Source of the DNA: Oidiodendron maius Zn
Taxonomy: Eukaryota; Ascomycota; Leotiomycetes; Myxotrichaceae
Direction: 5' to 3'
Assembly: GCA_000827325.1 (NCBI GenBank)
Contig: KN832870.1
Location: forward strand, 6,496,610 to 6,560,609
Length of the DNA: 64,000 nucleotides
The notes under the pieces are model-generated. The model ran no database searches. It saw only the letters and a program-made list of their open reading frames with translations, and was not told where the DNA came from. Positions 46,733 through 58,835 of the stretch are shown here, piece by piece (within the stretch, counting starts at the first letter, position 1; each line of letters begins with the position of its first letter). Made by a program: the position numbers and the translations under genes.

Positions 46733-47929
46733 ATGAAGGTCCTCGGCGTTGTATTAATGTGTGCCTATTTTGCAGGCTCAATGCTCCTCGCCATTATTGC
46801 ACTGAACTCGCAACAGGCCACCCGCCCCGCCCTTCTGATCGGCATCATAGGCTGCGCGTGCCTATCCTTTCGCCAGATCACCGATGTCCAATTTGGCCTA
46901 TGGGGCTCTCAAGTGTTCGCTATGTTCATCATTATCTATGTTTCTCACATTAGCTGCGTGCTTTGTTATGAGAAGTATGTCCTACCGCCGAAACCAGGTG
47001 TCTCATTCGAGTGGTTCCGCGCATACAGGATGCTGTTCAACCCGCGCTGGCTAGGGACAGATCGACAATCACCGCATATTAGTGGTACTGTGACTCGCGC
47101 GCCATCGCTGGACACTGGCAGTAAATATTATAGAGAAAAATATGCCCGCGACCCTGCAAAGAGGTTCAAAACAATGTGGCGTTCACCGTGGGCGATCTTT
47201 CTTCGCAATCGCCTTCTGTCCTTTGCGGGTATTCTGATCTTGGAGAAGCTGTATTCCTCCGTTTACTACGATGTTGCCCCACGCCATGGCATCCAACTAG
47301 GTATCACTGACTTCCTCCCTACTAAAGAAAGCTATTTCCGCCGACTCGGGGACGTTACCCTCCGCGAGACGGCTATCCGCGCCTGGCTAGTTATATTTTT
47401 CCTTTTTTCTTCTATCTGCGTCTATGTTAGTATACACGACGTACTAGCCTTTGTCTTCGTTGCTACGGGATTCGACAATCCTTCCGATTGGCCACCGCTC
47501 TTTGGTGATATCCGTGAAGCTACCTCCATACGTAACTTCTGGGGCAAGTTCTGGCACCGGTTAGTCTACCGCAGCTATACGTCCTATGGTATCTGGATTA
47601 GTAAGAACATCTTGTGCCTCCCGAAATCGAGCCTCGTAGGAAAGATTTTTATCAATTTCTTCGTCTATGCCCTGTCTGGGTGCGTGCACATGCTTGCTAT
47701 CCGCCAGCTAGGCTACACTTGCGGCTCGTGGGGGGAGGTCACTTTCTACCTATACACTTTCCTTGGCGTCATGGTGGAGATGACAGCGAGCGCGGCTTTC
47801 TCTCGGGTCACAAGGGGCTACCAACTGAACCGTACAGTGAGTAAGATGATTGGCTACACGTGGGTGTTCATGTATCTTTTTACGATCCTACCAAAGAGCG
47901 AGTATCCGAAGGTGTTCTGTAATAGTTGA
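46733..47929 (+). CDS. MBOAT_2 / wax-synthase-like membrane acyltransferase, intronless
   Basis: Open frame of 398 codons from the ATG at 46733. The frame is open back to 46511 (472 aa) but the extra stretch is Ser/Leu-rich and unlike the family. About eight membrane helices. The key phrase WPPLFGDIREATSIRNFWGKFWHRL, with the conserved His, is the wax-synthase/MBOAT_2 hallmark used by fungal O-acetyltransferases of terpenoids and other metabolites. Acts in the ER membrane, transferring an acyl group to a hydroxyl. No terpene or polyketide gene is nearby to suggest a substrate. Confident on the family, not on the acceptor. Confidence 0.8.
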   Translation: MKVLGVVLMCAYFAGSMLLAIIALNSQQATRPALLIGIIGCACLSFRQITDVQFGLWGSQVFAMFIIIYVSHISCVLCYEKYVLPPKPGVSFEWFRAYRMLFNPRWLGTDRQSPHISGTVTRAPSLDTGSKYYREKYARDPAKRFKTMWRSPWAIFLRNRLLSFAGILILEKLYSSVYYDVAPRHGIQLGITDFLPTKESYFRRLGDVTLRETAIRAWLVIFFLFSSICVYVSIHDVLAFVFVATGFDNPSDWPPLFGDIREATSIRNFWGKFWHRLVYRSYTSYGIWISKNILCLPKSSLVGKIFINFFVYALSGCVHMLAIRQLGYTCGSWGEVTFYLYTFLGVMVEMTASAAFSRVTRGYQLNRTVSKMIGYTWVFMYLFTILPKSEYPKVFCNS

Positions 47930-48183
47930 ACAAACCAAGGCACATCTTGCAGCTCAAAATAAGTGAACTTGACACAGTGAAGGTTAATCACTAGATCAAA
48001 CGAAGAGATACCACGAGATTTTGGCTTTACAACTGAGATATTACCGCCTATATACAGCGCTATACAGGAGAACAAACAAAATCTAAGAATTAAGGTTATA
48101 AGTGGCTTCTAAGTATACACGCGATATCTTATCTGCTGTGATCGCACAGGGCTGAGGGAGCTACGAATAGCTAGCATTTGGTC

Positions 48184-48483
48184 ACGACAGGTGCCATGTA
48201 TGCAGCCTCCAATCCGCTTCTCGCTCAACTTTTTTCTGAATTACTTCTTACATCTAAGGAGACAATGGCTCGAGCATTGCTTATTGCTACAGAGATTGCA
48301 GGCCGTACATCAGTAGTAGGCATGACGGTTATGCACGACTTGATGTACCGGGGTCCGTCGAGTGCGGAAGAGGCTCATCTTCTAGACTCAAAACTCTTCC
48401 TTTCCATGTTAGAGTTAAAGGATAGTAAAGAGGGGATGAAAATCAAACTCGAGGGGCATATACATCACGTTGATAAGCCCTAG
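48184..48483 (+). pseudogene. Enoyl-CoA hydratase/isomerase relic (C-terminal)
   Basis: About 100 codons reading ASNPLLAQLF, then ARALLIATEIAGRTSVVG, DLMYRGPSSAEEAHLLDS and DSKEGMKIKLEGH. These fit the C-terminal half of the crotonase family (the EeAHxxDSxxL and D-xxEGV stretches). The N-terminal half with the oxyanion-hole residues is absent, so this is a fragment. The ending KLEGHIHHVDKP is unusual. Confidence 0.6.
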
Positions 48484-48955
48484 GGACCGACCAAACCTTC
48501 AAAGGCTACGGCATTAGGTGTGATGCTAGACTCGATAGCCATGTTAGTGTTTGTATCACTCCGGTGATACTGCATATGCAATATAGGGTCAAAACGGTTG
48601 GTTGAATTAGTTGTTGTTCTAAAGGTAAGGCTACTGCCTTGCTATTAATATATTCGCTTTCCCGGTGTATTGTTCACCCATTCCATATAAGTTGACCCGA
48701 TCCGATTCGCCTTGGTTATACAGTTAGTTTCAATACTAAGGCTGGATTTAGTTATACGTTTCTTGCTCTTTCTCCTTGACCATACAATTTATCTTATATT
48801 TCATATATGTCAGCAAGGCGCACATACAAATTGAGTTGACATCAGTACATACAACCGGCTCTGGTGTGTCGGCTTGGAAAGGCGCAGAAAGGAGCGTTGG
48901 GCTATTACCCATCGTTGGGCTACGTGGTAGTGTACATCGACCTCTCATTTGCATA
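48484..48955. other. Intergenic, no gene recognised
   Basis: AT-rich, short frames only. It is the 3' flank of the minus-strand septation-type gene. Confidence 0.35.
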
Positions 48956-50934
48956 TCATACATGGAGTTTTCTACTTTGTCTCCTCCTCAACCCAGCCCG
49001 TGGATCCAGCATCAGTGTTGCAGCGATGTGCTCAAGTAGCTTCTGCCGTACTCGAGTGCGGCGGTTCTCAGCTCTTTCCTGTCGGGCAATCCAGTCGTCA
49101 ATCGACATGTTTAGCTCTGAGAGGGCTTCCTCTTGCTTCAGCAACGATTCATGTGAGAACTGTGCGAGGCGTGGTGAATGTAGATACATGCAGATACGAT
49201 CCTGGAGATTTCGGCGGCCTGAGGAGAGGTTGCGGAGAGTCTGTCGAAGATATTCACACCTCTCATCGAGACTGTAAAGTTCCTTTAGCATGATTAGCGG
49301 TTGGCTATATGGATGGAAAGATTGGGGCAACGAACCCAAGACAGAATATCGACATCTTTTGACTTGAGAACACCAAATTGTGTTGCTTGTCCCATGGCCT
49401 GCCTCCTCAGTACCTCAATCTCGTCAGTTGACATTGATCTACTCGCAACAGCAGGAGTAGAAGACGGTGGGAGGGCCTCGAACGCCTTACGCTTCTCGCT
49501 GACTGATTTTGTGATGGCTGCTGAATGCAGTCGCTTGGACGGACTGGCGTCGGAATTTTTCTTGTGTCGACCTCGGTCGATGACAGAATTGGCACTTTCT
49601 GATGTTCCACGTCGATGACTGGAGACGTATCCAATGTCCGTTGTCTGAGAGTGTTCCCGAGAATAGGGTGCAGAATTTAGTGTGGCGCTCCAAGACTGTG
49701 GGGATGTCCGGTGTGAGTGAGTATAGTTTAGTTGTCTTGGCAGCGATTTCGTAAAAAGTATGGAGGTCGCTATAGCACTCGGAACTGTCGTAGGGATTTG
49801 TGATTGTTTGGTCACTGAGCTTTTGAAGCAAGGAGCAAAATTCAACATCTTTGCACTCTTTTGTGGGACACCTGGACCTGGTAACTCCTCCCCCTTTGAC
49901 TGGTTCGCGGCAAGCCGTGGCGACGGAGCCGATGAGATAGGAATCATTAGTGGCGCTGGATTCGTAGGCGGTAATGGTTGAGTTTTTACAGGTAGCTTCA
50001 GCGGCTTGGGTGCACCCCAGCCATCGCCTACTGACCCCTGAGCATTCGTAGCATTCCGGATGGCCATCTGAGTAAATTTGTCAACTGCCGGTTCAGACAC
50101 ATTACTGAGAATAGTCTCCCCGAGGCTATGCTGCTGCCAGCTATTGCCGGGCGGTCTGTTTGAGCACCCATGTAGTGGTGGTGGCTGGCCGCGAATAGTG
50201 GCTGACCCATATTACTTCAGGTCAACTGGACATATAGCCTGATCTTAAGAATTAACTCACGAGAATCCATTTGGATTTCTTGTACAGTGGTCATGGTCTT
50301 GATTTTGCTTGTGCTTGTTTTGCGTCGCCTCATGAGAGGTTGATCTTTACTCTCGAGTCGAAATGCAGCTGCAATATTGTCTCCATCCTTATCAAAATTT
50401 CTGTATGATTGTCCTAACAACAAACCGCTATCCCAGTCAGGGGTCCTTCGTCCTGTCATCAAGGACACTTTCTCTTTAGGTTGAAGTATATCATATTTGC
50501 TTGACTTTGTTGGTTGAAACATTCTCCAGTTCTCTTTCTCAATAGATGAATCTTTAGAGGATGGTGTACTTGATTTCTGAATATGGTGAGTAATTGATAT
50601 CTTGAGATTGATAATACATACTTCGTCTGGAGAGGTCTTGGAGGAGATTTCTCCAGCTATATAGCTGTGGGGGCCTTGGCCGCTCGAGGAGTCAAATAGG
50701 CAATTGGCGATATGTGCGATATCTACCACGTCAAAATTTCCGTAGCGGGGACCTGTTATATGAATGAAATGATAGCGGTAAATTTGGAGGTGGAATATCT
50801 GATCGAAAGAGCCTGGAGTTGACTGCAGTAGATATAATTGAGTACCGTGCCCGAAAGGGTGTTTGGCAAGGCCTTGCCCGCGTGGACAAGGCCGTCGGAC
50901 CTGTAGGCTTTAGCGCTTGAGATAGGTCACACAT
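48956..50934 (-). CDS. Septation-type conserved fungal protein (Usp1-like domain)
   Basis: The C-terminal exons are well supported: an intron starting GTTCGT joins VDILSW to ELYSLDERCEYLRQTLRNL, then GRRNLQDRIC and FSHESLLKQEEALSELNMSIDDW, then AENRRTRVRQKLLEHIAATL. This is the coiled-coil module of a conserved ascomycete family sometimes labelled up-regulated during septation. Upstream exons give VDKFTQMAIRNA, a long Ser/Pro/Thr-rich middle (LPPTNPAPLM and others) and GNFDVVDIAHIANCLFDSSS. Introns near 50220-50270 (donor GTGAGT) and 50580-50625 (donor GTATGT) restore the frame. The N-terminal exon (to 50934) is uncertain. Probable role in septation or polar growth, from the family only. Confidence 0.65.
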
Positions 50935-51823
50935 GCAAAATCAGAGCAGAAACACTCCTCCCATAGTGTATTCAACAAGGATGATAGAGTTTCGACACTC
51001 CAGCAATCTCGCCAAGCCATCCAGGTCACGATATAAACTCTGTGGCGTCTGAAACACAACGAATGGAAGAATGCGGAAGAGGGTGGTTCTGGTGTGCGGC
51101 GGTCTCGAAGGAACCGCTCTGCAGCAGTAGTGAAACCGCTTGAGTGTTGAGTCACCGGCCACACCGCAGAGACTGTGGGAATCTGAGCGCTGATAGGGCC
51201 TGGGCATGTGTCACGCGCAAGCTATGTGGATTTTGGGAGAGATAGTCATTCCCCCTCCTGCCTCACGTTGTCCTGATTATTCTTCCCCGGTCACATCAGC
51301 CCGACCTCGCCGGTCAAGGGGTCGAGTTAGAATTATGGATTATGGATTATGGATCGGATCAACAACTCAAGGGTATTGTAAAGGGATACTCCCTCAGCTA
51401 AACTCAGCTACGCTATCAGTAAAATATTCTGTAAACTCTTGTAGGAAATTGCCAATAGTCAAAGTAATGGATAGCCAATAATTGAAGTGTATGGAATTGT
51501 CAATAGTTAGAGAGCAATCTTGACGATGGAGGTACCACTTATATAGTAACCCCTTAGCTAGCAATTTATTATTATTATTCTTCTTCTTCTTCTTTTTCTT
51601 TCATCAAATTCAAAGACCCTTTTACTCATAGTTCGCGTTTTGATTGCATTTCAACGTGAACTCTTGCATTAGTTACCTTAAGATGAATTAGGAGGTGTAC
51701 CCTTTGCAGACGTAATAAGGACACTGTATTAAATTGTATATCGATGCACTACAGCCCTCTAGAATGCGAATTAACCACTCTGCATAGCCTAGATAGCTTG
51801 TTGGATGCGCCCTTCTTCTTCGG
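50935..51823. other. Intergenic, no gene recognised
   Basis: Short overlapping frames only. It contains the promoter region of the septation-type gene and a pyrimidine-rich run of cttcttctt at about 51581-51600. Confidence 0.35.
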
Positions 51824-52174
51824 CTAAAGGTGGTGACTGGTCCATCGTCCTGTATACAACATCGACCACGTCCTTTCATGAACCTCCGTTGGCACATTGA
51901 CACTGGGAATAGTCACTGGATACTGAACTGAGACAGGCCACCTCCTCAAAGTCAACCACAGGATTGTCACCAAAAGCTTTAGACTGAGCCATGATATCGA
52001 AATGGCACAAATATCCGTACCGGCTGGTTCCTCCAGCGTTGGGCACCACTGCGCGTTCGCATTATCGGGACAGAGATTTTTGCCATGACGGTGATGGACT
52101 CGACTGCAGCACCGCCGGCACCGGAAGTAGAGCATGGTAAATAATACTAAGTATTCTAGCTTATAATTTGACAT
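51824..52174 (-). pseudogene. Secreted Cys-rich protein relic, expansin/cellulase-like?
   Basis: In one minus-strand frame the sequence reads RYGYLCHFDIMAQSK, then NPVVDFEEVACL and DYSQCQCA. That looks like part of a secreted cysteine-rich polysaccharide-acting protein of the expansin/endoglucanase type. The frame is broken upstream and there is no start. The family is a guess from pattern memory. Confidence 0.3.
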
Positions 52175-52442
52175 CTAGGACCCCCATTTATAAGAGACCC
52201 TCCTAGAGAATGTCAAATTGCTCGCCCTGGCCACATAGGGGTGCTCTTATGCCAGATTATACAATGCTGGAACCTAACAGCAATAGAGAGACAAGGTCAT
52301 CTGACTTTTTCACCACTAAGTCTTCCACTTCACTCGTAGCCATATGTCAAGCGGCAGTTTTTCCTTTTCGTTCCCCGCAATAAAACCCGAATTATCCGAT
52401 TTTCGACAATGTACGCAGAAGTGGCCATGGAATTCGAGTACT

Positions 52443-52919
52443 CTAAGAACCTGTGATCGACGTTGAAGGACGAGTTTCGATCCAGTCAGCATAGAGATAG
52501 CGCTCAGCAAACATCCATTCGCCGTCCACCTTTGCGAACTTGTCAATGTAGCGCAGGGATGCAATCATGATCATCCGCTCGCCATTGGCCTGGTACAGGT
52601 GGTGTGCCAGACAGTAACTCTCTCCCGTCGCTGTATCGCCATTAAGTATAACTGTGCTCTGGCCATTGAAGTGCGTCGTTTTGTCATACGACTTCAAATT
52701 TTCAAAGATTGGTGTGAGTGATTCCCGCCCGTGGAGTTCTTGCGAAGGGTTAGTCCCCACACCATCCATGAAAATGACAAATTTTGTGTCTTCAGTGAAG
52801 AGGCTCTTCTGTCCCTCGAGATTTCGAGTATCAGCACAGTGGGCATAGGCATCAAAGAGTTCGCGGATGGCGAGGCGGTCAGCGGCTTGCACTGCAGTAA
52901 GACCAGAGTGCCGGGCCAT
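52443..52919 (-). CDS. SnoaL-like (NTF2-fold) protein
   Basis: 158 aa from the ATG at 52919. The frame is open 27 codons further up, but those residues precede the domain and look non-coding. The pattern LAIRELFDAYAHCADTRN, then FTEDTKFVIFMDGVG, then LKSYDKTTHFNGQ and RYIDKFAKVDGEWMFAERYLY is the SnoaL/NTF2-like fold common in secondary-metabolite and detoxification clusters. It acts as a cyclase, isomerase or binding protein. There is no intron and no signal peptide, so it is cytosolic. The partner is unknown. Confidence 0.8.
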   Translation of the reverse strand: MARHSGLTAVQAADRLAIRELFDAYAHCADTRNLEGQKSLFTEDTKFVIFMDGVGTNPSQELHGRESLTPIFENLKSYDKTTHFNGQSTVILNGDTATGESYCLAHHLYQANGERMIMIASLRYIDKFAKVDGEWMFAERYLYADWIETRPSTSITGS

Positions 52920-54720
52920 ATTGAAATTTAAGAGAGATTGGTAGGAGAGATGGATAACCGCTGTCTCGTTCAATATTAACCTCGCGGAGGAGATTTTCAA
53001 AATGATCGGAAGCGGGAGCGTGCTCTCACGTATTGCTATTCATTTCGGACTTCTTAGTTCTAAGTGTATAAAATTTGGTAGAGTATCATTTTGGTTCGTA
53101 AAGACACTCCAGCGGATAAGTTCTGGTGCTGACCAGACTAGAACTGAAACGTGCAGGGTCATGGTGCAGGAGTAAGCAAATTGCATCAGGCGCAGACGCT
53201 AATGCAACTGTAAGCAGAGTACACTATCAGCGAATATAGTGTGAATTACACCAAGAACGGTTGGTAAGAGGTAAATCCCCTTAGCTTACAAAGCTGTATT
53301 TAAGAAATTAACACAGTGTACTGCATTGTCTGTCTCCACCTAAGGCATCAATTATTATATAAGTTGCTTGTAAATAGAGGTTAGAAACCAGTTTTGATAG
53401 CGAAGAAGATCAAGGGACTGATATTAAGGATGAGAATGAGGATGATAATCAGGACAAGGAAATTGAGCGAGCGGAGGAAGACTGGGTAGTTGAAGAGACG
53501 ATAATGGCCTTTCGGATATGACATGTAGTGTTATAGAGGTCCTAGAGTCAGAGGTTATACCAGAGGCTATACCAATAGTTGTAAGCTGTCCCTCCTCTTA
53601 ATATCCTCTATCACAAACCACAGGTATAAACTCATCATCGATTGAATTATTATTAAAGAGCGAATCATCCTTAAGAGTGTCTATATCTGGTACAACTAGC
53701 TAGATCTTAGGAGAGCTGTATACCAGCTGGTGGCTTGAGTAAAGATCCTCTACCCACCTTTTAAAGAGGTCTGCTTTGTTCTTAGGGAGAAGCCAAATTA
53801 GGAAGTGCAGGACAACTTTTAAGGCTATTTCAAGCTCCACCTTCTCAAGTTTGTAGGCTACCATTATAAATATAAAGTTATAATAGAGAAGTCGTTTATC
53901 TTCCCCTAAAAGAGGCTATAGGGTATCAAAGACAAGAAGCCTCCAGCTAGACGCAGTATAGACTAAGGACAGTTAAGAACTTAGTACAGTAGTAGCTAAT
54001 CAGGGTTCTACTGCTACAGGACGATTTTATGCCCTTTGAAGAGGAGGATTCGAGTTCAGACGAGTCATTTATATCATTTAGTTCAATTATAGTCTAGGTA
54101 CTTAATAGCATTTGTTATGCAGGACTTAGCATTGATCACCAGTATAAATACAGTGTGGTGTTGATGCTTTTTATCGCGATGGGAATGCTTATGCGACGGG
54201 GATGCTTACGCCGACTAGGAGCGAATGCGACGTAGGAGTGCCCGTAGCGAGCCGACAATTAATCAGGGTGGGGTGAGTGTCAGGGCCGCCACATCTTAAC
54301 TCCCGTCGAGCGCAACAGAGCGCAAATTCATCTTCTATCGCCTCCAAGTCCCACAACGGGAAGGGTGAGCAAACCTGCAGGCATATTGCGAACTGGAAAA
54401 AGATAAATGGGCTGGGTATGGAGACAGGGTTAAAGATCGGGGTACCAATACGTATACGCCCGAAGTATCGTCGCTGACGCAGAGATCACAGCAGAATTAC
54501 CCGAAATATGTTAGGGCCTGCAGTGCTGCATGCTCCCATAAGCACTTCATCATGTCCTTCCCGGGGTTCGCTTCCATCACCAGCGACCCGCTTTGCTATG
54601 CATTGGCGGACTAAGGCGAAATTGTTCTTCAGAAATATAAGCTTGCCACCAACTTTTAATATACGTATAATCGTTTTCCGTATACTTTGTCGGATTCTTG
54701 ATTTTTTTCAATCCACTAGG
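52920..54720. other. Intergenic with decayed transposon sequence
   Basis: An acidic stretch (53400-53520) and a minus-strand fragment reading FLIWLLPKNKADLFKRW near 53760-53810 look like transposon remnants, but I cannot name the family. No intact gene. Confidence 0.35.
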
Positions 54721-55524
54721 ATGCATCTTATTCTTACTGGTGCAACTGGCCTTATAGGCTCTGCTGTTCTTCACTACATGATCAACACCTCATCAGTCAC
54801 AACAGTCTCGATACTTTCTCGTAGACCTGTCCCTCAGGCTGATGGCCACAAGAAAGTGAAAGTCATTATCCACAAGGACTTCAATGCTTATCCAAGTGAG
54901 GTATTAGAACGGTTACGAGGAGCGGAGGGTTGTGTCTGGGCACAAGGTATTAGCATTACAAAGGTTAACAACGAGTACGTATATCTCCTTCTTTGGCACA
55001 CGCAGAATATTAATCTCTTTGCCTACAATAGAGAATACCAAAAGATAACCCTTGAGTACCCTCTCGCTGCCGCTCGTGCATTCACCACACTTCCAGAGTC
55101 CGGCATACCTTTCAAATTTGTCTATGTATCAGGAGAAGGCGCGACCACGTCACCAGGACTTTTGACCCCGCATTTTGGACTTATCAAAGGCCGTACAGAA
55201 GCTGCTCTTCTCTCATTATCCAAAGATCCACAGTTCTACAATCTGAGACCATTTTCCTTGAGGCCAGCGGGTATTGATACTACATTCCATCCAGAGATTC
55301 ATGAGTGGATACCAAAAAGAAAGGGCATGGAAAAGTTAGTTGATAGCAGATTGCTACCGATATTGAGATATACATGGGGTAGTATGATTAGTCCTACAAA
55401 GGATTTAGCCAAGGTTTTGACGGAACTGGCAAGTGGCGATGGGGCGCCATTGGAAGGAAAGGGGGTGGAAGGAGAGGGCAGGACAATTAGTAATGTTGGG
55501 ATGAGGAGACTAGCAGGGATATAG
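54721..55524 (+). CDS. NAD(P)-binding Rossmann oxidoreductase
   Basis: The frame is open from 54508, but the domain starts at the ATG at 54721. A 57-nt intron (54975-55031, donor GTACGT, acceptor AATAG) keeps the frame, so the gene looks intronless when unspliced. After splicing (248 aa) the sequence reads VNNEEYQKITLEYPLAAA, as expected for the family. The N-terminal dinucleotide motif is LTGATGLIGSAVL. Later come VYVSGEGATTSPG and SLRPAGIDTTFH. Resembles atypical short-chain reductases of the HIM1/NmrA-like type. Substrate unknown. Confidence 0.8.
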   Translation: MHLILTGATGLIGSAVLHYMINTSSVTTVSILSRRPVPQADGHKKVKVIIHKDFNAYPSEVLERLRGAEGCVWAQGISITKVNNEYVYLLLWHTQNINLFAYNREYQKITLEYPLAAARAFTTLPESGIPFKFVYVSGEGATTSPGLLTPHFGLIKGRTEAALLSLSKDPQFYNLRPFSLRPAGIDTTFHPEIHEWIPKRKGMEKLVDSRLLPILRYTWGSMISPTKDLAKVLTELASGDGAPLEGKGVEGEGRTISNVGMRRLAGI

Positions 55525-56055
55525 ACATCAATTTAATTTCTGATATGGAAAAGACTATGCTACCTGGAATCCCTCAAGGAGATGCTGATAGTCAAAACGT
55601 AGTGGGATATATACGGCTGAGTCTATCTGGATTCAAAACTGTAGTGCTAGTTCTAGGATAATGGTTCACAGGGCCACCGATTCTTTAATATATCTATGAC
55701 TGAGGCTAATAACATATTTGAACTCTTTAAATGAATCCCTAGATGGTATAACAGCGTGGTATGATTTTCTCAACGTTATTTACGAAATAGCTAATAATAT
55801 AACCTTTCATATGCATTTGCCAGAAACGTGAATGCACATGCGCAAACCAAGACTCGTTCGTCCTTACTAGGACTAGCATCAGGGAGCCGGACTGGGAATG
55901 CATGGGTTCGATATTTTTTGAGGGCTTGCGTCGCGCTGTGCATGCTTACGAGAGCACGACCCCAATCTTATACGCCACCCAGGGATGATCTCGTGAGCAA
56001 CTTTCTACATTTCATCTGCCCGCCTAAGACCCCCTTTAGCCCAGATACCACAAAC
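55525..56055. other. Intergenic, promoter region of the bZIP gene
   Basis: 531 bases. A frame opening at 55828 reads into the bZIP gene but is low-complexity, so the ATG at 56056 is taken as the start. Confidence 0.4.
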
Positions 56056-57148
56056 ATGTCCACAGAAACGAGGCCCAGCCGGCAGATCTCCGATAGGCGA
56101 CGGATGCAAAATAAGCAGGCACAGAAGAACTATCGTAAGCAAATCAAATGACGGATGTTCGGTCTCGCGAAGCTAATCCCATGTCCCATTAGGAGAGCGT
56201 CAACGAAGGAACTTAGAGTCTCTCACAGAGATAGCAGAGGCGAGACATGGTTTATTTGGTGCAGGCGAGCTTAGATCTTTCCCCGTTACAGGACTGTGGC
56301 CTTTGATCCACAGCAATGCTCAAAATCATGACGCATTGGGTCAGCTACTTCAGCAAGTGGGTGTAGTCGTTGACGAAAGGATGAAACGTCAAATCATCGA
56401 AAAAAAGATCGACGTACAAAGCATTTTGAGAGCAGGGCTGCAAGCCCTTCTACAAGACGATTTGGTAGATGTTGTCATGCATGACTCTACCTCTCACGGC
56501 GCTGGACACGAGTGCGTAGCTAGTAGCACGCAGCTTCGTACGGATAAAATATTGGCAGTGCAAAACAGCAACAAGGCATACGTGGCACCCCTGCCCGATA
56601 TCCACAGAAATAACATCCGCATCAAGCAACTACTATTCGTTGCAGCTTGTGTAGCGAATGCGTCATTACTAGGGCTCCCTATAGAGGGTTTGGACTGTGA
56701 TAGTGCCGAGTCACCTTTCTTCCGCAACTGTATTTCGGAATCGGCCGCTAAGGACTCGTGCCTCAATGATTTCTTGCATTTGAATACATACTTACGACCC
56801 TCTGCCACGCAACTCACGATATGTCACCATCCATATATCGATGTGCTTCCCTTCCCCACTTTCCGAGAGCGCCTTATCAGGCTTGCCTGCTCTGATCAGC
56901 CGATTATAAATGAAGATGAGTTGTGCAACGACCTTGAAAATGATGGCCTAATTTGCTGGGGGTCAAGCCTTGGTGGTGGGAGTTCGGCAGTGGGTTCAGG
57001 CGCACCCTGGGATATACGGAGCTGGGAGGCACAGGATTGGTTTGTGAAGAAGTGGTGGATCTTGATTGGAGGTGTGGACGGGGAAATATTCAAACAGACG
57101 CAATGGTGGCGCGAGATGAGGGGCGAGAAGGCTTGCTATCCGTGGTAG
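56056..57148 (+). CDS. bZIP transcription factor with DUF3425
   Basis: Exons 56056-56134 and 56193-57148, 344 aa. The splice (CCCATTAG acceptor) joins RRRMQNKQAQKNYR to ERQRRNLESLTEI, completing a bZIP basic region at residues ~14-35. The leucine zipper itself is short and weak. The C-terminal DUF3425 shows HHPYIDVLPFPTFRERLI and APWDIRSWEAQDWFVKKWW. Such proteins usually act as stress or cluster regulators. No clear partner gene is adjacent. Confidence 0.85.
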
Positions 57149-58517
57149 TAGATCCTCAAGTGATAGAGAGCGAGTTACGATCAGGACTACGGAAGGCTGG
57201 ACATATTTTGAAGGGTGATTGAAGCAGCGGGTGACAAGAATTGATCCCCAACCGGACTATCTGGAACCTGTTCTGGACAAGACGTGGCGCGACTGTCACC
57301 AGAGAGTACTACTAAGGGATAACTAATGGCTTGCCTGGTGACGCAACACAAACATGCGACATCGTTATTACTTTCGCATCTGATACATCCAATAACCTAC
57401 ACTTGACATGAATTGAGATGCAGGTTGGAGAAGCCAATGCTTACAAAGGGCGTGCTGCCCTGATGCAGAAAATAAAGAACTGAAATAGGAAGATTCTAGA
57501 GGAGGGTTGCTGAGATGCTGAGACTGAGAAGATATAACCCGGCATTACCGAGAAAATCTCGCGGTGGTGTTTATCGAAGCACCGCGACTCAAAGATTAGT
57601 TAGGCCAAGTTAATACCGGAGTAGAACCGGTCCCCTGAAGTGCTCATACCCAATAGAGTGAGTGAGAGGATACAGACTCAATCCTGAAGCGAGAAAGGCT
57701 AGTCTGGCATGGTGTCTTGACATCGCCCCGAAACAAGTGAAAGGGAGAACTTACTAATGGCAGGTGGCTGCTTTAGTGATGTGACTCTGCTAGGCGATGT
57801 GCAACAATAACTTAATTAAAGCGAAGATTGCGAGCTTTTCTACATCCGACCCCCCTGCATGAGTGCACATGACCCGATTCTATGAGAAAGCGAGTTTAAG
57901 GTCCGGTCCACCTGAGCTCAGGTGGGCAACTAAATTAACGTGAATAAGAAAATATCACGGGAATTGGCGTATTTCAGGAGGAAGTCCACCCGACGTTTTA
58001 CTGGAAACGTTTTGTAAACCGTCACCTTCTAAGAGTCAAAACGGTTTAAAAACATTTGAAAATAGTATAAGTTACAAATATTCTTTAATTAACCGGAAAC
58101 TAACGCATTAATTTCTACAACGCGTTTTAAATTAATTTTAAAGTATATTTATTTCAATGCTGTTTTAACATACATTTATATTATATATGCCCTTTGTTTT
58201 GCAACAAGTACTCTCTTTGAAGCACTTTTATCTATTGGATATTTGTTTTTCTTAGCTCTGTAAAGCAATCTTTAAAAATGGTGGCTCTAATGGAATTATT
58301 TTTGTAATTATAGATAGAATAAATATACTAATAGTTAAGCTAACTTATATCTATAGTATCCTATTAATAAAGTTATAATACCTCTGAATATAAAACTACA
58401 ATTATCCAATTGCAAAACATTATCCTTCTATCCCTGCCGCTCCTTCTATAAATCCCTTATTACTCTCCTTTAGTAAGGTAAGCGAAGTACTAAGGTAAGC
58501 GAAGTACTCGATACCTT
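57149..58517. other. Intergenic, AT-rich in its second half
   Basis: No open frame of note. From about 58020 to 58400 the sequence is strongly AT-rich and stop-laden, compatible with an old, mutated repeat. Confidence 0.35.
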
Positions 58518-58835
58518 TCAACGCAGCGTTCTTTCTATGTTATGCGGAAGCAGATTCAAGGGAAGCGGGTAGGTAAGTTGCCAGTTTTCTGTTAGTAGAG
58601 CAAGACTCCTTGAAATACAGTGAGCAATCGCTATTTGTTTCTTGGAGGGTGGCCAAGACTCGAGGTCCATTGACTTGTACGTGATGTAGCGGCCAGTTTT
58701 ACGGATGCGGAGGGTTAAAGCAACGTCAATATCGCAGAATTTTGCCATTTCGTGCGCCTTCTTCAACAAGGTCTCTTTTCTTCTGCCTAGCCTCTCGCTC
58801 GTTCTTTTTGTTTTTGGTGGCCATTGTGGGCTTGA
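58518..58835 (-). pseudogene. MADS-box-like fragment
   Basis: Minus-strand reading gives RLGRRKETLLKKAHEMAKF, then CDIDVALTLRIRKTGRYITY and WPPSKKQI. These match the start of a MADS domain (RRKxxLxKKAxE, CDxxVALxI) as in small fungal MADS-type proteins. The ATG upstream (MATKNKKNERE) is one base out of frame with the domain. The tail after KKQI is unrelated. It is therefore a truncated or frameshifted gene, unless splicing or a non-ATG start is used. Confidence 0.55.
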
